Below are positions 41,683 through 45,696 of a stretch of DNA of 45,696 nucleotides, piece by piece. The position numbers and the translations under genes were made by a program. Source of the DNA: Pseudolabrys sp. (GTDB lineage: Bacteria > Pseudomonadota > Alphaproteobacteria > Rhizobiales > Xanthobacteraceae); contig JAUXXH010000015.1 in NCBI GenBank assembly GCA_030684935.1, forward strand, positions 1 to 45,696, written 5' to 3'. The first letter of the stretch is position 1; every line of letters begins with the position of its first letter. Under the pieces are notes generated by a model that searched no databases, was not told the origin of the DNA, and saw only the letters and a list, made by a program, of their open reading frames with translations.

Positions 41683-41751
41683 ATGGGCACCGCTAATTTT
41701 CTTTTGTTTGGCTTAAGCGCTTGGGTCTTGTTCCAATGCTTCAATCTTTAA
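41683..41751 (+). CDS. Possible 22-residue membrane micropeptide
   Basis: ATG 41683 lies eight bases after GGAGG and opens a 22-codon frame MGTANFLLFGLSAWVLFQCFNL ending at TAA 41749-41751 (written in two halves: MGTANFLLFGL and SAWVLFQCFNL). The product is one hydrophobic stretch with a Cys near the end and could span the membrane. The ribosome site is better than that of most genes nearby. It lies between the SGNH-like gene and the DUF2939 gene. A chance frame cannot be excluded at this length. Confidence 0.4.
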   Translation: MGTANFLLFGLSAWVLFQCFNL

Positions 41752-41888
41752 ATCGGCGGCGGCAGCAGCGTTGGTTGACGTTAGGTCAGACAGGGCCGTT
41801 CGCGCCCGGGCCAACTTTTTGAAATTGCGATAAGTCGCGCTGACGGTTCTGCCGTAATTGCGCCTATATGGTCTGTTTTGGACCGAGA

Positions 41889-42482
41889 ATGAAGCGCACC
41901 ATCCAGGCAGTTCTTTTTGTCCTTGTCCTTCTGACCGCTTACGCCGCATGGCCGCTTGTCGGGTTGAAGGGGATCGTCGATGCGGTGCAGGCCAAAGACG
42001 CGGCCACGCTGTCCGAGCGGATTGACAGACCAGCACTTAAGCGCTCACTCATCGACCAAATTGGTCGCGCCTATCTCCGGGTGTCGGGAAAGGATCAGGG
42101 TCTCAATGAGTTCGAAATCCGAATTGCGCTTCAGATCGCTGCAACTTTGGCCGGCGCCAAAGTAGACGAGATGCTGAGCCCGTCGGCCCTGATCAATTTG
42201 TTGGAGCAGAGTGGCGGCACCGCCCCTTATGGCAATCTGCAGGTGGGACTACCGGGGCTAGAAGCCCCGAGCTTCGCGAACCTGGGCCGCCTGGTGCGCA
42301 ACACCGAATATTCGGGAACAAACTTTTATATCCTGCTGCCGCTTACGAGCGACGAGCAGACCGGCTATCGCCTTCGCCTGACACTTCAGGACTGGACCTG
42401 GAAATTATCCGGGATCGGACTGCCGGAACAGGTCAAAACGCGAATAGCATCGGAGATTGCTCGATCTCAGCCGAACACGTGA
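41889..42482 (+). CDS. DUF2939 domain protein
   Basis: A 197-residue protein with an N-terminal hydrophobic segment (VLFVLVLLTAYAAWPLVGL) and the pattern AVQAKDAATLSERIDRPALKRSL typical of DUF2939, where a short helix pair follows the membrane anchor. The rest includes a repeat of that fold and ends LTLQDWTWKLSGIGLPEQ. ATG 41889 places the hydrophobic stretch at the start. Such proteins are predicted to face the periplasm; the function is unknown. GC is lower than in the backbone. Confidence 0.8.
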   Translation: MKRTIQAVLFVLVLLTAYAAWPLVGLKGIVDAVQAKDAATLSERIDRPALKRSLIDQIGRAYLRVSGKDQGLNEFEIRIALQIAATLAGAKVDEMLSPSALINLLEQSGGTAPYGNLQVGLPGLEAPSFANLGRLVRNTEYSGTNFYILLPLTSDEQTGYRLRLTLQDWTWKLSGIGLPEQVKTRIASEIARSQPNT

Positions 42483-42504
42483 GGTGGCTGCCGGGCAGCG
42501 TTCC

Positions 42505-42720
42505 TTATCGAACCGGACCGCACCAAGGCCGCGGCATATTCGGACACCCATCCGCGCTGCATTGGAAGGGCGTCGCAAGTCCCTCCGCGGCCAGGGCGGG
42601 CCGCAGAGCGGCGTAAACTGCGGCGGCAAAGTAAACCAGGCCGGCCACAGAAAACGAGGCGCCCACAATGGCGATCGCCGCACCGAAAGTGGCGATTGAG
42701 AGCACCTGCCAGCGCGTCAT
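42505..42720 (-). CDS. Small hypothetical membrane protein
   Basis: A 71-residue frame starting at ATG 42720. Two hydrophobic segments (VLSIATFGAAIAIVGASF and VAGLVYFAAAVYAAL) are followed by a short tail with three cysteines (FQCSADGCPNMPRPWCG). The frame is open up to 42771. No family is recognised. It runs against the DUF2939 gene. The hydrophobic pattern argues for a real gene. Confidence 0.5.
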   Translation of the reverse strand: MTRWQVLSIATFGAAIAIVGASFSVAGLVYFAAAVYAALRPALAAEGLATPFQCSADGCPNMPRPWCGPVR

Positions 42721-42803
42721 GAGACCCTCCCGGTCGCCATATAGCCAATCAGGCGGCCGGGGCGGCGTCAACGAGAGAGGTGTCGGGTGTATACGTCCGG
42801 CAA

Positions 42804-43211
42804 TCAGTCAAGATATGAAGGTGTGGCCGGCACGACGATCAAGGAATAGGCGGGCTTCCGCGGCTTCCTCTGAGACGGACTCTTTGCGTAGCGCCGGCGC
42901 GCCGCAGTGGCCTTTATCGCACCCTTGTCAGGTCGCGCCCAGGCCGGCAGCTTCGACCGCGGAAGGGGGGCCTTCAAATTGTCGACAGGCAGGCCTCGCG
43001 CCCGATGGCGTTCGCAACGCCGGCTGAGGCGCGACCGTCGCCAGTCCGTCTTTGTGGCCGTAGCCGCAAAAGGACGGCCGCACGTCGCGCAAATCGCTTC
43101 AAAGCGCACCAGCTCAATGTGGCTGCCATTCACCAGCCAGTGGTCACGAAAACCGATGCGGCGGTACATCTGCCAGCCGATCTGGCGCGTCTCGGGGAGG
43201 GGGGCTTTCAT
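42804..43211 (-). CDS. Hypothetical zinc-finger-like basic protein of a mobile element
   Basis: A 135-residue, strongly basic protein from ATG 43211. Residues near 35-65 contain ICATCGRPF and, after about 23 residues, RRCERH, which form a CxxC...CxxH arrangement suited to one zinc ion. The remainder is rich in Arg, Lys, Pro and Ala. Such proteins often occur next to replication or phage genes. The RepA-like ATPase gene ends 73 bases upstream on the same strand. The function is unknown. The frame opens to 43256 but ATG 43211 starts with MKAPLPETRQ and is preferred. Confidence 0.55.
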   Translation of the reverse strand: MKAPLPETRQIGWQMYRRIGFRDHWLVNGSHIELVRFEAICATCGRPFAATATKTDWRRSRLSRRCERHRARGLPVDNLKAPLPRSKLPAWARPDKGAIKATAARRRYAKSPSQRKPRKPAYSLIVVPATPSYLD

Positions 43212-43270
43212 GCGGCGCCCCGCGGTAGACGCGGCCCAGCCGGGGATTTGCACCAATCAATGAAATCCAC

Positions 43271-43371
43271 TCCGCTGCTCCGCTTTATAGGAAAGCGGAG
43301 CGGAGCGGAGTCAGGAGTGGCGCTGCACCGGAGCGGAGCGGAGCGGAGTAGACCGGAGTAACCGGAGTCAT
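43271..43371. repeat. CGGAG-type tandem repeats at the 3' end of the ATPase gene
   Basis: CGGAG units are repeated head to tail at 43296-43310 (three) and 43329-43348 (four), with further single units and the complement CTCCG around 43270 and 43279. They encode the C-terminal SAPLRSGAAPLLTPLRS of the ATPase fragment on the minus strand. Repeats of five bases in a coding end can change the frame if a unit is gained or lost. Confidence 0.75.
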
Positions 43372-44451
43372 TTCCCCCTCCCGGGCATAACGTATTGTGG
43401 TTTGTGCCACGAGCCCCGACTCCTTCAACACCTTGAGAGACCGGTGTAGGGCCTGATCCTCGCCTGTTGCCTTGCCCTTCTCGGCGCGGAGCGTTTTGAG
43501 CTGCTGTTTCCACTCTGAGAAAGTGGCGCTTGGCAGCAATCCGCAGTCCGCCTTGTTTGCCAGGACGGTTATCAGGGCGTCCAAGGGCTCCTGTTGTGCG
43601 GGCGTCAGCTTGGGCTCGAACTCGACATCCGCCGCCGGGATCCAGTTAACGACGACGGAGGTTATCGGATCACCTTCGTCGTCCTGGCCTAACTCGACGA
43701 CCTTGATGCGGAATGCCATGGGTTCAATTTCAGCAAATTCCTTGATGCGCGGGGTCGTGACCGTCCTGACCCTGGACTTCGGATCAGTCTCGACCTTAAT
43801 CAACAGATCGGTATCGTTCACCAGGATGCTCGAGCCGCGGTAGTCCGAGGAATCGTTCTTAGTCGGATGGTGAAGCATGAGAACGGCGGCGCCGGTCTCT
43901 GAAGCGATCAACTGGCAGTTCTTGATGACCGGGCGAACATGCTCTGGATTAGATTCATCGCCACCGCCTAACGCGTGCGAGAGCGTGTCAATTATGACCA
44001 GTCCAGGGGGCAGTCCGAAACGCTGTGCGCCTTCGAGTGAGCTCGCGATAATGTCTTTGGCGCTTCGGCTCGAGGTGCGCAAATCGATTGAGGTCGCTGC
44101 GCAATCGAAGGGGACTTCGACGCCCTCTGGAAAGTGTTCTCTGCGGATAGCTTCAATTCGGTCGCCGAGACCGGTCCAACCCTCTGTAGAGACGTACAGA
44201 ACGTGACCAGCTTTAACTTTGCGTTCTTGCCAAGGCCGCCCGGTCGCAACGTGGGCGGCGATATCTAAAGCCAACGGCGATTTACCGGCGTTTGACTTGC
44301 CCGTCATAAAGGCCAGCATTCGCGGCTTTATAAGTCCTTGGACCAGGTAGCTTCGTTTCGAACTCCATGAGGGGACGCCGACGTTTCGGACCGGGAGGCC
44401 GCGGCGCGGCAGTGGCTTGGCCTCGTTGATCCTTATCGCATCAGGGTCGGG
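43285..44451 (-). pseudogene. RepA-like AAA ATPase/helicase gene, 5' end removed by the IS3 insertion
   Basis: The frame encodes a RecA-fold ATPase of the AAA_25/RepA group: Walker A FMTGKSNAGKSPLALDIA, VLYVSTEGWTG, Walker B PGLVIIDTLSHALGG and VLMLHHPTKND. The C-terminal part contains a winged-helix-like region. The first ATG is 44319 (344 residues), but the frame stays open without a stop up to the IS3 boundary at 44451 and encodes more plausible sequence (INEAKPLPRRGLPVRNVG, then SSKRSYLVQGLIKPR). The natural start is therefore lost. Such ATPases are found with phage- or plasmid-type primase-helicase functions. It lies upstream of the zinc-finger-like gene. Confidence 0.8.
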
Positions 44452-44478
44452 TGGCCTGCACCCGGTTCCGAAGACACC
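44452..44478. repeat. IS3 left terminal inverted repeat
   Basis: The 27 bases match the reverse complement of the right end at 24 positions: the first 17 are identical, then three of four differ, and GACACC matches again. Confidence 0.9.
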
Positions 44479-44512
44479 AAGTTAGGTGTTTTGATGGAAC
44501 GGGAGGTGCGTC

Positions 44513-44803
44513 ATGGAGCGTCGGAAGTTTACGCGGGAGTTCAAGCTTGAGGCTGTGCGGCTGATCAAGCAGCGCGGCGTCTCATTTGCGCAGGCGTCAC
44601 AAGTCCTGAGCGTGCATGTGTCGCAACTGCGTAGCTGGGTGAAGGCCTTTGCGGACGATCCGCAGCAGGCGTTCCCCGGCCAGGGTCGGGAGAAGCCCGA
44701 GCAGGCCGAGATCGCGCGGCTCAAGCGCGAAGTAATCAAGCTGAAGGCCGAGCGTGACATCCTAAAAAAAGCCGCGGCCTACTTCGCGAAGGAATCGACG
44801 TGA
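44513..44803 (+). CDS. IS3-family transposase OrfA
   Basis: A 96-residue protein with an N-terminal helix-turn-helix (RKFTREFKLEAVRLIKQRG, then VSFAQASQVLSVHVSQLRSW) that binds the IS ends, and a C-terminal leucine-zipper-like coiled coil (EIARLKREVIKLKAERDIL) used for multimerisation. Such OrfA proteins are both a regulator and the N-terminal part of the OrfAB transposase. The gene overlaps orfB by four bases (GTGA). Confidence 0.93.
   Translation: MERRKFTREFKLEAVRLIKQRGVSFAQASQVLSVHVSQLRSWVKAFADDPQQAFPGQGREKPEQAEIARLKREVIKLKAERDILKKAAAYFAKEST
44764..44770 (+). promoter_or_regulatory. A7 slippery site for -1 frameshifting between orfA and orfB
   Basis: CTA AAA AAA G in the orfA frame gives the A-AAA-AAA heptamer used by IS3-family elements. 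A -1 shift here leads into the orfB frame (reading KSRGLLREGIDV then KFSFIAKHR), producing the OrfAB fusion transposase. No stop interrupts the joined frame. Confidence 0.75.
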
Positions 44804-45666
44804 AGTTCTCCTTCATCGCGAAGCACCGGGTGATCTGGCCGGCGGGATGGTTGTGCGGGGCGCTCGGTGTCTCGCGGGCGGGGTTCTATGCCTGGCTGAC
44901 GCGACCGCGCAGCCGGCGCAGTCAGAGCGATGAGGAGCTCAGCGCCAAGGTTCGCGCCAGCTTCCTCGCCAGCGACCGAACCTATGGCGCCCGGCGCGTC
45001 TGGCATGACCTTCTGGCTGAAGGCGTGTCTTGCGGCCTGCACCGGATCGAGCGATTAATGCGACTACAGGCCCTTAAAGCGCGCCCGCGACGGCGCCGCC
45101 TGCCGCCGGATCTGGGTGAGCGGCAGACCTCCGCCGTCGCTCCGAACGTCCTCGATCGCGGCTTCGAAGCAGCAGCACCCAACCGTAAATGGATCGCCGA
45201 CTTCACCTATGTGTGGACGGCGGAAGGCTGGCTCTATGTTGCGGCCGTCGTCGATCTGTTCTCGCGACGCGTGGTCGGCTGGTCGATGCAGACCGCAATG
45301 ACCGCGCAGCTCGTGACCGACGCTCTGGTCATGGCGATCTGGCGGCGGGGCAAGCCCGATGCGCTGGTGCATCATTCCGATCGCGGCAGCCAATACACCA
45401 GCGAGCAGTTCCAGCGGCTGATGACCGATCACGGCGTCGTCTGCTCGATGAGCCGCTCAGGCAACGTGTGGGACAATGCGGCGATGGAGAGCTTCTTCTC
45501 GTCGCTCAAGACCGAACGCACCGCGCGCAAAACGTACCGGTCGCGAGACGAGGCGAAGGCCGATGTGTTCGATTACATCGAACGCTTCTACAATCCGAAA
45601 CGTCGGCACTCGACGATCGGCTATATGAGCCCTATGGAGTTCGAGAGGCAGGCTGGATTAGCTTAG
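44800..45666 (+). CDS. IS3-family transposase OrfB (DDE catalytic part)
   Basis: A 288-residue catalytic protein. An HTH_21-like region (LSAKVRASFLASDRTYGARR) is followed by the rve integrase core. NRKWIADFTYVWT gives the first Asp, HHSDRGSQYTSEQF the second, and GNVWDNAAMESFFSSLK the catalytic Glu with the usual 35-residue spacing. The tail YNPKRRHSTIGYMSPMEFE is characteristic of the family. It is normally made as a fusion with OrfA by -1 frameshifting. No lesion is seen, so the element may be active. Confidence 0.95.
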   Translation: MKFSFIAKHRVIWPAGWLCGALGVSRAGFYAWLTRPRSRRSQSDEELSAKVRASFLASDRTYGARRVWHDLLAEGVSCGLHRIERLMRLQALKARPRRRRLPPDLGERQTSAVAPNVLDRGFEAAAPNRKWIADFTYVWTAEGWLYVAAVVDLFSRRVVGWSMQTAMTAQLVTDALVMAIWRRGKPDALVHHSDRGSQYTSEQFQRLMTDHGVVCSMSRSGNVWDNAAMESFFSSLKTERTARKTYRSRDEAKADVFDYIERFYNPKRRHSTIGYMSPMEFERQAGLA

Positions 45667-45669
45667 GCG

Positions 45670-45696
45670 GGTGTCAACCGAACCGGGTGCAGGCCA
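45670..45696. repeat. IS3 right terminal inverted repeat
   Basis: Partner of the repeat at 44452-44478 (24 of 27 matching). It ends GGGTGCAGGCCA at the window edge. The partial copy ending at base 135 has two differences in this repeat. Confidence 0.9.

Larger units (their letters stand above)
44452..45696 (+). mobile_element. Complete IS3-family insertion sequence (1245 bp)
   Basis: The element has overlapping orfA and orfB and imperfect terminal inverted repeats of 27 bases that begin TGGCCTGCACCCGGTTC. Its last base is the last base of the window, so the target-site duplication cannot be checked; the three bases before it are GGG. A partial copy in the same orientation lies at 1-135. Confidence 0.94.

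Noticed and set aside
41713..42036. A 107-codon minus-strand frame overlapping the DUF2939 gene start
   Set aside because: It lacks coding character and conflicts with the well supported DUF2939 gene and the micropeptide frame.
43271..43371. CRISPR-like short repeats
   Set aside because: The units are five bases long and adjacent, without spacers; this is a simple tandem repeat.
1..45696. Whole window as one composite transposon
   Set aside because: The flanking IS copies are not identical, the bases next to them do not match as a target duplication (GGG versus CAT), and most of the interval is housekeeping chromosome.

Overview
This is about 45.7 kb of GC-rich DNA that looks like the chromosome of an alphaproteobacterium of the order Hyphomicrobiales (Bradyrhizobium/Rhodopseudomonas/Xanthobacteraceae-like). 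The pointers are a phosphatidylcholine synthase, an IalB-family protein, HspQ, the sdhE-mfd pair, bioF-bioD beside bioA, and frequent GTG starts. No rRNA, tRNA or CRISPR array was recognised. Both ends lie in copies of the same IS3-family insertion sequence, in the same orientation but not identical. The window's last base is exactly the last base of the right-hand copy, so the window may be an assembly contig or a segment cut at a repeat.

Region 1 (1-1.5 kb): an IS3 end, a gene fragment cut by it, and an IS1595-family transposase. Region 2 (1.5-36.6 kb) is mostly an intact core-like backbone. It holds sdhE and mfd; a minus-strand run of a GMC oxidoreductase, a zinc alcohol dehydrogenase, a DsbA-like oxidoreductase and a degenerate GGDEF protein; a peptide-type ABC binding protein overlapping a degenerate adenylate-forming protein; ialB; hspQ; a malyl-CoA lyase of the Chloroflexus type opposite an AEC transporter; a UbiH-like hydroxylase; a DUF2182-DUF1326-pcs-SDR-quinone reductase run; two overlapping M20 amidohydrolase/peptidase genes; biotin genes (bioF-bioD divergent from bioA); an amidohydrolase; rimO; an AspH-like hydroxylase; several small membrane or secreted proteins; RidA; and a LysR regulator divergent from an NmrA-like protein.

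Region 3 (36.7-45.7 kb) is accessory and decaying. It has an XRE regulator with a clear palindromic operator, a small gene split by a frameshift at an A6 run, a C-terminal SRAP (YedK-like) fragment, a frameshifted and truncated ATP-dependent DNA ligase, an MBOAT O-acyltransferase with an SGNH-like partner, a 22-codon membrane-peptide candidate, a DUF2939 protein, and a mobile-element module (zinc-finger-like protein plus RepA-like ATPase) whose 5' end is removed by the terminal IS3 element.

No single gene cluster here is a proven new system. The best candidates for a second look are the zero-gap DUF1326-pcs arrangement beside DUF2182, the binding protein/degenerate adenylate-forming pair, the MBOAT-SGNH-micropeptide cassette, the Chloroflexus-type lyase with its transporter, and the SRAP/ligase repair relic.
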